DNA of 64,000 nt from an uncultured Psychroserpens sp. (GTDB lineage: Bacteria > Bacteroidota > Bacteroidia > Flavobacteriales > Flavobacteriaceae), in NCBI GenBank assembly GCA_947489585.1, contig CANLEE010000004.1:124001-188000 (forward strand), in the 5' to 3' direction. Shown one piece after another: positions 8,971-17,271 of this stretch. Both the position numbers and the translations under genes were made by a program. Positions within the stretch are counted from its first letter, which is position 1, and each line of letters opens with the position of its first letter. The notes under the pieces were generated by a model. That model saw nothing but the letters and a program-made list of their open reading frames with translations, made no database searches and had not been told where the DNA came from.

Positions 8971-10020
8971 ATGAGTTTCACATTTATAATATATAATGTC
9001 ACATTACTATTAGGCGTTCTTTTTGCTTTCATAAGCGAAAGAATAAAGTCTAGTAGTAATCACATTGCAATAATTGCATCTTTCCTTGTGGTGTTTCTTT
9101 TTGTTGGTCTAAGATATTATGTAGGTAATGATTATGAAGCTTATGTCATTCTATTTAATGCCATCAGAAATGGGATTAGTACGCGTTTAGAATATGGTTA
9201 TTTCTTGCTTAACTCTATGTTTACTGAAAGTGTTAATGGTTATAAATATGTAATGCTCGCATCTAGTTTTATTACATTTTTCTTTCTGTTCAAAACATTT
9301 ATTAGGGAACAAATATTAGTACTAGGTATCTTCTTTGTATTTGCATTTGAGCTCATTTTTCTAATTAATGATCAAGTAAGACAAGGTATTGCAATCGCAA
9401 TATTTCTTTATGCAATTCAATTTATTGAAAAGAGAGAATTCTATAAATATGCCATAATCATGGTTGCAACTGGTGTATTGATTCATTATTCAGCACTTAT
9501 AATGTTGCTTGCATATTTTGTGTATAGAAAACACATTCCTACTTGGATTTGGTGTGCCGCTATTATTTTAGGTTATATGATTTACTCAAGAGGATTGTTT
9601 CAGAATGTATTCGGGAATTTAATTTCACTCATTCCATTCTATGGAGATCGATTTGGACATAGTACAAAACATATAGTAGCTATTGAAAAACTTGGGTCAG
9701 GATTAGCTATTTTATTTTGGGTAATTATTGGGCTTTATATTGCACTTAACCAAAGAAAAATTAATAGACCTGTATTGGTTAATTTATACTTATTTGGTAC
9801 TGTCTTTTTTATATTCACGTTAGACTTTCATGTAATAACCAGAGTCGCATTTTACTTAGTCTATGTAAAGGTTTTAGTCCTTCCATTATATATAAAAAAT
9901 GAAAATAACTGGACCCTAAAACTTGGGGTTCTAGCAGTAGCCTTATTATTTTTTGAACTAGAAGTCTTCTTGGAGCTTGGTACGCATGGTGGCTTTCCTT
10001 ATAAAACAATTTTTGAATAG
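8971..10020 (+). CDS. EpsG-family polysaccharide polymerase (Wzy-like)
   Basis: A 349-residue inner-membrane protein with about 10 hydrophobic helices. The EpsG family hallmarks are present: RYYVGNDYEAY near residue 49, NDQVRQGIAIAIFLYAI near 133, and LIHYSALIM near 169. Such proteins polymerise flipped repeat units in the periplasm. It is the only polymerase-like gene in the operon. The stop at 10020 is eight bases before the next ATG. Confidence 0.82.
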   Translation: MSFTFIIYNVTLLLGVLFAFISERIKSSSNHIAIIASFLVVFLFVGLRYYVGNDYEAYVILFNAIRNGISTRLEYGYFLLNSMFTESVNGYKYVMLASSFITFFFLFKTFIREQILVLGIFFVFAFELIFLINDQVRQGIAIAIFLYAIQFIEKREFYKYAIIMVATGVLIHYSALIMLLAYFVYRKHIPTWIWCAAIILGYMIYSRGLFQNVFGNLISLIPFYGDRFGHSTKHIVAIEKLGSGLAILFWVIIGLYIALNQRKINRPVLVNLYLFGTVFFIFTLDFHVITRVAFYLVYVKVLVLPLYIKNENNWTLKLGVLAVALLFFELEVFLELGTHGGFPYKTIFE

Positions 10021-10027
10021 AAAGCTT

Positions 10028-10876
10028 ATGATGACAAAACCACGATTAATCAGTGTTGTAATGACAACTTATAACGAAGATAGAGACAATTTTATCTTGT
10101 GTGTAGATAGAGTATTGAATCAAACTTTTAAAGATTTTGAATTCATTATTGTGTTTGAACCATCAGATGTGAATTTAGATTTTATCAAATCATATACAGC
10201 TAAAGATAAGAGGGTTCAAATTATAGTGAACAAAGAAAAGCTAGGATTTGTAAAATCTTTGAATATTGGTCTTGCTAGTGCCATTGGAAAATACATGGCA
10301 AGAATAGATAGTGACGATTATTGTGAACTAAGCAGATTTGAAAAGCAAATAACATATTTAGAATCACATGATGATATTGATGTTTTGGGAACGAACTTAA
10401 TTCTTGTAGATAAAGACAATAAAATTATATCCAAAAGAAAATATAAGACAACTCATAATGATATAAGAAAATCTTTTTTGTTCACAACCGGTGTTGCGCA
10501 TCCTTCGATAATGCTAAGAATGGAAATCTTAAAAAAGTTTGGAGGCTATAATGAAGAATTTAAGTGTTCTGAGGATTTAGAATTGTGGTTAAGGCTGATA
10601 AGAAAAAAATGTGTATTCGCCAATATTGATGAGTTTTTAGTCAATTATAGAGTCCTTGATATTGAAGAAGCACGTAACGAACAGCATTGGAAATTCAATT
10701 TTAAAGCAAGGTATAAACATGTTCCTTACTTATGGAACCCTATTCTGGCAGGCATAAGTATTACAGCATTTAAAGTATTCTCGATGTTATCAGTTGAAAT
10801 GCGATCAAGTCTTGCGGGTAGTAAGCTTTTAAGTGGTTTAAAAGGGAAAAAGGAAATTAAAGAAACAAACATTTAA
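10028..10876 (+). CDS. Family 2 glycosyltransferase
   Basis: A GT-A inverting glycosyltransferase of 282 residues from the ATG at 10028. An in-frame TTG at 9977 would overlap the polymerase by 44 bases and is less likely. The opening SVVMTTYNEDRDNF is the classical nucleotide-binding start of GT2. RIDSDDYC carries the DxD-like metal-binding motif, and CSEDLELWLRL holds the ED pair typical of the catalytic-base region. The role is transfer of one sugar onto the lipid-linked repeat unit at the cytoplasmic face. Confidence 0.87.
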   Translation: MMTKPRLISVVMTTYNEDRDNFILCVDRVLNQTFKDFEFIIVFEPSDVNLDFIKSYTAKDKRVQIIVNKEKLGFVKSLNIGLASAIGKYMARIDSDDYCELSRFEKQITYLESHDDIDVLGTNLILVDKDNKIISKRKYKTTHNDIRKSFLFTTGVAHPSIMLRMEILKKFGGYNEEFKCSEDLELWLRLIRKKCVFANIDEFLVNYRVLDIEEARNEQHWKFNFKARYKHVPYLWNPILAGISITAFKVFSMLSVEMRSSLAGSKLLSGLKGKKEIKETNI

Positions 10877-10877
10877 T

Positions 10878-11816
10878 ATGAAATCAATTCTAATAACTGG
10901 TGGCGCAGGCTTTATAGGAAGCCACTTATGTGATGCATTAATTAGTAATAACAAAATTACTGTTATCGATAACCTATCGCTTGGAAGAATGAATAACATA
11001 GAGCATTTATTAGATAATAAAAACTTTAAGTTCATCAAAGCAGATATTTTATCAGATATGCTTGATACCATTTTTGCTGAAGGTAATTTTGATACGGTCA
11101 TTCATTTGGCTGCAAACTCTGATATTGCAGTAAGCCATGATAATCCTAAAGTAGATAAAGACCATACGTTTATGACAACGTATCAGGTGTTGGAGATGAT
11201 GAAAAAATATAAGACCAAAGAGATTGTATTTTCTTCTACTTCTGCAATTTATGGTGATACAGCAGATGTATTACACGAAAACTACGGGCCTCTTCAGCCT
11301 GCTTCTCATTACGGAGCAGGTAAATTGGCTAGTGAAGCTTTTATATCCTCATTTGTAGAAAATTATGGAATTCAAGCTTGGATAGTTCGCTTTCCAAATG
11401 TAGTAGGTGAGCGTGCTACACATGGTGTTATATTCGATTTTATCAAGAAACTTAATAAAAATAATAACGAACTAGAAGTTTTAGGAGATGGAGAACAGTA
11501 TAAACCATACTTATATGTTAAGGATTTAGTAGAAGCTATTCTATTTGTTTGGGAAAATAGTTCTGAGATGCTCAATATTTATAATCTAGGTGTTAACTCC
11601 AGAACCAAAGTAAAAGATATTGCTGCTTTGGTTATTGAGGAAATGAAACTAGATGCAACCATAAAATATACTGGAGGAAATAGAGGTTGGATAGGCGATG
11701 TACCAGAGTTTAATTATGACCTAACCAAAGTAAATATGTTGGGATGGAAAGCCAATAATACATCTAATGAAGCTGTGAGAAAAGCAATCCAATATATACT
11801 AACACTAGATTTTTAA
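10878..11816 (+). CDS. NAD-dependent sugar epimerase/dehydratase (extended SDR)
   Basis: A 312-residue extended SDR acting on nucleotide sugars. The Rossmann motif is GGAGFIGSH (8-16). The catalytic SST (119-121) lies in FSSTSAIYG, and the Tyr/Lys pair is YGAGK (Y145, K149). It looks like GalE/WbpP-type or GDP-sugar epimerases. It starts one base after the glycosyltransferase stop and is followed after six bases by the heptose-activation fusion gene. It may therefore act on GDP-heptose, giving an altered stereoisomer; UDP-hexose epimerisation is the alternative. Confidence 0.83.
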   Translation: MKSILITGGAGFIGSHLCDALISNNKITVIDNLSLGRMNNIEHLLDNKNFKFIKADILSDMLDTIFAEGNFDTVIHLAANSDIAVSHDNPKVDKDHTFMTTYQVLEMMKKYKTKEIVFSSTSAIYGDTADVLHENYGPLQPASHYGAGKLASEAFISSFVENYGIQAWIVRFPNVVGERATHGVIFDFIKKLNKNNNELEVLGDGEQYKPYLYVKDLVEAILFVWENSSEMLNIYNLGVNSRTKVKDIAALVIEEMKLDATIKYTGGNRGWIGDVPEFNYDLTKVNMLGWKANNTSNEAVRKAIQYILTLDF

Positions 11817-11822
11817 TTAACT

Positions 11823-13136
11823 ATGAAACTAGTAATAATAGCAGGAGGTAAAGGTACAAGGTTAGGACTCAAAGAGATTCCTAAACCTATGGTAGTTATT
11901 AATGGTAAACCATTATTAGAACACCAGATTGATCTTGCTAAACGATATGGGCTCACTGAGATATATATACTTTCAGGTCATCTGTCTAGTGTAATAATAG
12001 ATCATTTCGGAGATGGTGCCAATTTTGGAGTAAACATCACTCATGTTGTTGAAGATAAACCTTTAAGTACGGCTGGAGCTGTAAAGCAGTTAGAAGGGCT
12101 TATAGAGGATAGATTTATGGTGTTTTATGGAGATACAATAATGGACTTAGATCTTACTAATTTTATAGGTTTTGATTCAGAAAACATGGATTCTATTGGC
12201 AGCATTCTTGTTCATCCAAATGACCATCCTTATGATAGCGATTTAATAGAAATCAATGCAAATGAAAGAGTAACTGCTTTTCTTTCTAAGCCACATAAAG
12301 AAGATTTGTTTTACTCTAATATGGTTAATGCTGCACTATACATATTGTCACCTAAAGTTTTTGATTACATAACACCAAATGAAGCAAGCGATTTTGGGAA
12401 ACATATTTTTCCTCAAATTTTAGAAACGGAAAATCTCTATGCATATAAAACCACAGAGTATATCAAAGATATGGGTACACCAGATCGATTTGCAAAAGTT
12501 GAAAATGACTTAGTCAGTGGCAAAGTTGCTAGGTTAAATAGGAGTAAAAAACAAAAAGCGGTCTTTTTAGATCGCGATGGCGTTTTAAATAAAGAGGTCG
12601 ACCAGTTAACTAATATAGAGGATTTTGAGCTGATAGATGGAACGGTTAGAGCTATTAAGTCCTTAAATAAATCTGATTATTTAGTAATTGTTATTACCAA
12701 TCAACCGGTTATAGCTAAAGGTTTTATAAGCACTAAGCAATTGAATTCTATACATAAAAAGATGGATACATTATTGGGTAATGAAGGTGCCTTTTTAGAT
12801 GATTTATTTTATTGCCCACATCACCCAGAAACAGGGTTTGAAGGAGAAATAACTGAACTTAAAATTGAATGCGAATGTCGAAAACCAAGACCTGGAATGC
12901 TTTTGAAAGCCGCTCAACAATACAATATTGACCTTGAAAACTCATGGTTTATTGGTGATAGATATACAGATATAGCTGCTGGTAAAAGCGCAAATACGAA
13001 TACCATATTGCTAAAAACTGGACATGCAGGAAATGATAAAGACAGATTCGATTCTATAGAATCAGACTTTGAATTTAATAATCTATTAGAAGCTACTGAT
13101 TACATTTTAATAAATGAACTAAAAAAAGTTAAATGA
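11823..13136 (+). CDS. Bifunctional sugar-1-phosphate nucleotidyltransferase / HAD heptose-bisphosphate phosphatase (HddC-GmhB fusion)
   Basis: A 437-residue two-domain protein. Residues 1 to about 230 are a nucleotidyltransferase with GGKGTRL at 8-14, KPM at 21-23 and a GD pair at 103-104, like HddC guanylyltransferases. Residues about 243-437 are a GmhB-type HAD phosphatase with the nucleophile motif DRDGVLN (D250, D252), a zinc loop (C331, H333, C350, C352) and GDRYTD near 378. The two activities are the third and fourth steps of GDP-heptose synthesis: removal of the 7-phosphate, then transfer of GMP. The heptose kinase and GmhA genes follow immediately, which supports the heptose reading. 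Nucleotide specificity cannot be read from the sequence. Confidence 0.83.
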   Translation: MKLVIIAGGKGTRLGLKEIPKPMVVINGKPLLEHQIDLAKRYGLTEIYILSGHLSSVIIDHFGDGANFGVNITHVVEDKPLSTAGAVKQLEGLIEDRFMVFYGDTIMDLDLTNFIGFDSENMDSIGSILVHPNDHPYDSDLIEINANERVTAFLSKPHKEDLFYSNMVNAALYILSPKVFDYITPNEASDFGKHIFPQILETENLYAYKTTEYIKDMGTPDRFAKVENDLVSGKVARLNRSKKQKAVFLDRDGVLNKEVDQLTNIEDFELIDGTVRAIKSLNKSDYLVIVITNQPVIAKGFISTKQLNSIHKKMDTLLGNEGAFLDDLFYCPHHPETGFEGEITELKIECECRKPRPGMLLKAAQQYNIDLENSWFIGDRYTDIAAGKSANTNTILLKTGHAGNDKDRFDSIESDFEFNNLLEATDYILINELKKVK

Positions 13137-14113
13137 TAATAACAAGAACACCATTACGGATAAGCTTTGCAGGCGGTGGAAGTGATTTAAAAGAATATTA
13201 TTTAAATCATGGTGGTTCTGTATTAAGCGTTGCGATTAATAAATATATTTATTTATCAATGCACCCATTTTTTCACGAAAATAAATACTTCTTAAAATAT
13301 TCCAAAAATGAACTTGTCGATAACATTGATAATATTCAGCATAGGATTATAAAGCAGGTATTTAAAGATTTTAATATATCTGGTGTAGATTTTAATTCTA
13401 GTGCAGATATCCCATCCGGAACAGGTTTGGGGTCATCATCTTCATTTACATCGGGTTTAACTACCCTTTGTAGTACTTATAACAATAATTACATGTCTTT
13501 AGAGGATATTGCAAAGTATGCTTGTGAAGTAGAAATTAATAAGCTTAAAGAACCCATAGGTAAACAAGATCAATATGCTTGTGCCGTAGGTGGTTTAAAC
13601 TTTATCAAATTTAATAAAGACGATACCGTATCGGTAGAAAAAATAATATTAAAACCTGAAAAAGTAAAGCAATTAGAGAATAACCTGTTATTGTTTTATT
13701 TGGGCAATACACGTTCAGCTAGTGAAATTTTAACAGAGCAAAAGAAGAATACAATTAATGATCAACGGAAGGTTGAGTCTTTGCATAAAATGGTGGCTCT
13801 ATCCCGTGACCTTAAAAAAGAATTAGTAAATAATAATATTGATGCTATTGGAGAAATTCTTCATAAAGGATGGATGTATAAAAAAGAACTTGCAGATCAA
13901 ATATCAAACGATAGAATTGATCATTACTATCAATTAGGTATAGAAAATGGTGCCTCTGGTGGTAAACTACTAGGAGCAGGTGGTGGTGGATTTTTATTAT
14001 TCTATGTTAAAGAAAACAATCATAAAAAAGTAAAAAAAGCCTTAAAAGATCTCGAAGAAATTGAGTTTAAATTCAATTTTGAGGGAACCAAAGTCATTCA
14101 TTATAATAAATAA
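13133..14113 (+). CDS. hddA: D-glycero-D-manno-heptose-7-phosphate kinase (GHMP family)
   Basis: A 326-residue GHMP kinase. The N-terminal TPLRISFAGGGSDL (6-19) is highly typical of HddA-type heptose kinases. The ATP phosphate-binding loop is SGTGLGSSSSF (95-105), and the C-terminal GASGGKLLGAGGGGF stretch is the third GHMP motif. It phosphorylates C1 of heptose-7-phosphate, and overlaps the fusion gene by four bases (ATGA at 13133). Fucokinase-like GHMP enzymes share some motifs, but the neighbouring gmhA and gmhB-like domains favour heptose. Confidence 0.83.
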   Translation: MIITRTPLRISFAGGGSDLKEYYLNHGGSVLSVAINKYIYLSMHPFFHENKYFLKYSKNELVDNIDNIQHRIIKQVFKDFNISGVDFNSSADIPSGTGLGSSSSFTSGLTTLCSTYNNNYMSLEDIAKYACEVEINKLKEPIGKQDQYACAVGGLNFIKFNKDDTVSVEKIILKPEKVKQLENNLLLFYLGNTRSASEILTEQKKNTINDQRKVESLHKMVALSRDLKKELVNNNIDAIGEILHKGWMYKKELADQISNDRIDHYYQLGIENGASGGKLLGAGGGGFLLFYVKENNHKKVKKALKDLEEIEFKFNFEGTKVIHYNK

Positions 14114-14149
14114 GTAAAATAACCTTGCTATTAATTAAATAAATAAAAA

Positions 14150-14782
14150 ATGAAAACTCAAATTAAAAATTACATTGAGGACCTAACCGAAACGTTAGGT
14201 AATCTCGATATTGGAGCAATAGAAAATTGTGCAAATGTCTTATTAAAAGCTTATGAGAAAGGAAACCAAATCTTTATTTGTGGTAACGGAGGAAGTGCAG
14301 CGACAGCGTCACATTTTGCTTGTGACATAAATAAAGGTGTAAGTTATGGATTGCATAAACGATTTAAGATAATTCCGTTAACAGATAATTTAGGTACAAT
14401 AACAGCATACTCTAATGATGTGGGCTATGATATTGTATTTGAAGAACAATTAAAGAATTTCTTTAATCCTGATGATGTTATCATCGGTATTTCGGGAAGC
14501 GGTAATTCTGAAAATGTGCTTAAAGCCATTGAATTTGTAAACAGAAACGGAGGTGTATCTATTGGTTGGACTGGGTTTAATGGTGGTAAACTAAAAGAAA
14601 TGGCCCATCATTCTGTAAATGCCAATATCAATGATATGCAAATTTCTGAAGATATTCATATGACTATGGTTCATGTTTTAATGAAACTATTAAAAGAAGC
14701 AATCGTTGAGGTAGAAAGACCGATAGTTCGAAACTTGCATGATTCAAGACGCTTTACATTGAGAAAAAAAGTAAGAGTATAG
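14150..14782 (+). CDS. gmhA: Sedoheptulose-7-phosphate isomerase (SIS domain)
   Basis: A 210-residue SIS-domain protein of normal GmhA length. The phosphosugar-binding motif GNGGSAATASHFACD is at 45-59, the second loop is ISGSGNSENV (about 113-122), and a C-terminal EDIHMTMVHVLM segment carries the catalytic Glu/His region. It converts sedoheptulose-7-phosphate to D-glycero-D-manno-heptose-7-phosphate, the first step of heptose activation. It lies 36 bases after hddA. Confidence 0.85.
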   Translation: MKTQIKNYIEDLTETLGNLDIGAIENCANVLLKAYEKGNQIFICGNGGSAATASHFACDINKGVSYGLHKRFKIIPLTDNLGTITAYSNDVGYDIVFEEQLKNFFNPDDVIIGISGSGNSENVLKAIEFVNRNGGVSIGWTGFNGGKLKEMAHHSVNANINDMQISEDIHMTMVHVLMKLLKEAIVEVERPIVRNLHDSRRFTLRKKVRV

Positions 14783-14791
14783 ATAAGCCTT

Positions 14792-16252
14792 ATGATTTTT
14801 AATTCAATTGACTTTGCAATATTTTTACCAATAGTATTTATTTTATATTGGTTTGTAGTCAATAGAAGTTTGAAGCTGCAAAATGCTTTAGTAGTCGTAG
14901 CAAGTTATGTGTTTTATGGTTGGTGGGATTGGCGATTCCTGTCCTTAATTTTATTTAGCACACTTGTTGATTATTCTGTTGGGATTGCATTATCTAAGCA
15001 AGAAGACCAAGCCAAACGAAAAGCTTTGCTTTGGACAAGTATTTTGGTTAACCTTGGGTTCCTTGGGTTTTTCAAATATTATAATTTCTTTTTAGATAAT
15101 TTTATCTCAGCATTTTCATTTTTTGGATTAGAGATACAAGCGAATTCACTTCATATTATTTTACCTGTAGGGATTAGTTTTTATACGTTTCAAACATTGA
15201 GTTATACCATTGATGTTTATAAAAGGAAACTTGAGCCAACAAAAGATTTTATTGCATTTTCAGCTTTTGTTAGTTTTTTCCCTCAATTAGTTGCTGGTCC
15301 TATAGAACGCGCAAAGCATCTATTACCACAATTTTATAAAAAGAGAACTTTTGAATATGATAAGGCCGTTGATGGTATGCGCCAAATACTTTGGGGCTTA
15401 TTTAAAAAAATGGTTATAGCAGATAATTGTGCAGAATATGCAAATATTATTTTTAATAATTCTACCGAATATTCTGGAAGTACACTTATTCTAGGGGCTA
15501 TATTTTTTGCATTTCAAATTTATGGCGATTTTTCAGGCTATTCTGATATAGCCATTGGTACATCACGTCTTTTTGGTTTTGATTTAATGCAAAACTTTAA
15601 TTTCCCATATTTTTCAAGAGATATTGCAGAGTTTTGGAGGCGTTGGCACATCTCGTTGTCCACATGGTTTAGAGATTATCTATATATACCATTAGGAGGA
15701 AGTCGAGGTGGCAAATGGATGCAGATAAGAAATACATTTATAATTTTTATTGTCAGTGGATTTTGGCATGGTGCGAATTGGACCTTTATAGTTTGGGGCG
15801 CCTTGAATGCCATCTATTTTTTGCCCTTATTGCTTACTAAAAATAATAGAAATAATTTAAATATTGTAGCAAAAGGAAAGATGTTTCCTAGCATTAAAGA
15901 GTTTTTAATGATATTACTGACCTTTAGTTTAACTGTTTTTGCATGGATATTCTTTAGAGCAGAAAATATAACCCATGCTTTTGATTATATCAATGCGATA
16001 GCCTCTTCTTCTATTTTTGAAATACCTAATTTTTCTAACTCATCAAGAGTAAAATTCGAATCATTAATAACAATACTTTTGCTTTTTGTTTTTATAGTTG
16101 TAGAATGGTTGGGGAGAAATGAACAACATGGTATTGCATTTTTACGTCACAAAAAATCAAAAGGACTAAGATGGTCTATTTACAGTGTTATTGTTTTGGC
16201 TATAACAATATTCTCAGGCAGTTCACAAGAGTTTATTTATTTTCAATTTTAA
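14792..16252 (+). CDS. MBOAT-family membrane O-acyltransferase (AlgI-like)
   Basis: A 486-residue polytopic membrane protein of the AlgI/DltB/PatA type. The invariant histidine is H326 in SGFWHGANWTF, preceded by the conserved FWRRWHISLSTWFRDY region near residue 280. LPVGISFYTFQTLSY and VAGPIERAK are other AlgI-like blocks. Such proteins carry acetyl groups across the inner membrane for transfer to polysaccharide by a periplasmic SGNH-type partner. The next gene encodes a plausible partner 15 bases downstream, so O-acetylation of the exported polymer is the probable role. Confidence 0.88.
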   Translation: MIFNSIDFAIFLPIVFILYWFVVNRSLKLQNALVVVASYVFYGWWDWRFLSLILFSTLVDYSVGIALSKQEDQAKRKALLWTSILVNLGFLGFFKYYNFFLDNFISAFSFFGLEIQANSLHIILPVGISFYTFQTLSYTIDVYKRKLEPTKDFIAFSAFVSFFPQLVAGPIERAKHLLPQFYKKRTFEYDKAVDGMRQILWGLFKKMVIADNCAEYANIIFNNSTEYSGSTLILGAIFFAFQIYGDFSGYSDIAIGTSRLFGFDLMQNFNFPYFSRDIAEFWRRWHISLSTWFRDYLYIPLGGSRGGKWMQIRNTFIIFIVSGFWHGANWTFIVWGALNAIYFLPLLLTKNNRNNLNIVAKGKMFPSIKEFLMILLTFSLTVFAWIFFRAENITHAFDYINAIASSSIFEIPNFSNSSRVKFESLITILLLFVFIVVEWLGRNEQHGIAFLRHKKSKGLRWSIYSVIVLAITIFSGSSQEFIYFQF

Positions 16253-16267
16253 TGCGTGGATAATAAA

Positions 16268-17224
16268 ATGAAAAAGTTTCTTATTAACATATTATTTTTT
16301 GGTTTTATACTCATGGTCGTTTTTTTTGTAACTGACAAGGTAATTACTCATGGTCTTAGACAGAGTAATATGGTTATTTATGAAAAACTCACAAAGCTAT
16401 CAAATGGTGTTATTAATGCAGACTTAATTATTAATGGTAATTCTAAGTCATATGTGCAGTTATCACCCAAAATTGTTGACTCTGTATTAGATTTAAATTC
16501 TTATAATCTTGGATTGGATGGTAATGATTTTGTTATTCAAAACATGCAATATAATCTTTATGAAAAAACAAATAGACCACCAAAAATTATAATTCAAACG
16601 GTCGATTTTGGCACATTGCGCAAAGCTGAAGGTGAACTATATAATTACATACGATTTGGTCCCTACTTAAATAATAGTGAAGTGCGTAAAACGACAAAAC
16701 AGTATGAAGGCTTTTCATTAATTGATTACAATTTGCCACTTTTTAAATACTCAGGTCAACCTTTAGAAGTTTTAGATGGTTTAGCGTCGTCTTTTAATAT
16801 ACATATAGCACCTTCAAGTTTAGAAAAGGGTTATATACAAAAGAATTTAGCTTGGGATGGCTCATTCGATAAATTTATAGCAGAGAATAAAAATGGAATT
16901 AACTCCACAATTGATAAATCAACATGCACCATATTTGAGAGTTATATAAAAAAATGTAAGCAAAATAATATAAAACTTTTTTTAGTATATACGCCAGTAT
17001 ATTATGAGTTTATTCCATATGACTTAGACAGACAATTATTGTTTGATTATTTAAATGATGTCTCAAAAAAGTATGATGTCCCTTTTTTAGATTATTCTGA
17101 GGATGAACTAACATTTAAAAAACATTACTTTTTTAACTCACAACATCTAAATAGAGAAGGCTCAGAGTTATTTACAAAAAAACTAAGCCTAGATATTAAA
17201 GTCTTACTTAAAAATGAATTTTAG
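16268..17224 (+). CDS. Membrane-anchored SGNH-like O-acetyltransferase partner
   Basis: A 318-residue protein from ATG 16268. A GTG at 16256 would add four residues, but the ATG gives a cleaner MKKFLINILFFGF signal anchor. After one N-terminal membrane helix (about residues 4-23) comes a periplasmic domain with NGNSKS (56-61), matching SGNH block I, and a late FNSQHLNREG segment matching the block V histidine region. Overall similarity is weak, so the SGNH call rests on these two blocks, the single anchor and position directly after the MBOAT gene, as in alginate- and wall-acetylation gene pairs. Confidence 0.6.
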   Translation: MKKFLINILFFGFILMVVFFVTDKVITHGLRQSNMVIYEKLTKLSNGVINADLIINGNSKSYVQLSPKIVDSVLDLNSYNLGLDGNDFVIQNMQYNLYEKTNRPPKIIIQTVDFGTLRKAEGELYNYIRFGPYLNNSEVRKTTKQYEGFSLIDYNLPLFKYSGQPLEVLDGLASSFNIHIAPSSLEKGYIQKNLAWDGSFDKFIAENKNGINSTIDKSTCTIFESYIKKCKQNNIKLFLVYTPVYYEFIPYDLDRQLLFDYLNDVSKKYDVPFLDYSEDELTFKKHYFFNSQHLNREGSELFTKKLSLDIKVLLKNEF

Positions 17225-17271
17225 TGTTTTACTTGTTGAAAGCGTATATTAACCATTCTTAAAATTATTCT

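Noticed and set aside
9977..10028. TTG start for the GT2 gene
   Set aside because: It gives a long overlap with the polymerase and an N-terminus unlike GT2 enzymes; ATG 10028 starts just before the nucleotide-binding motif.
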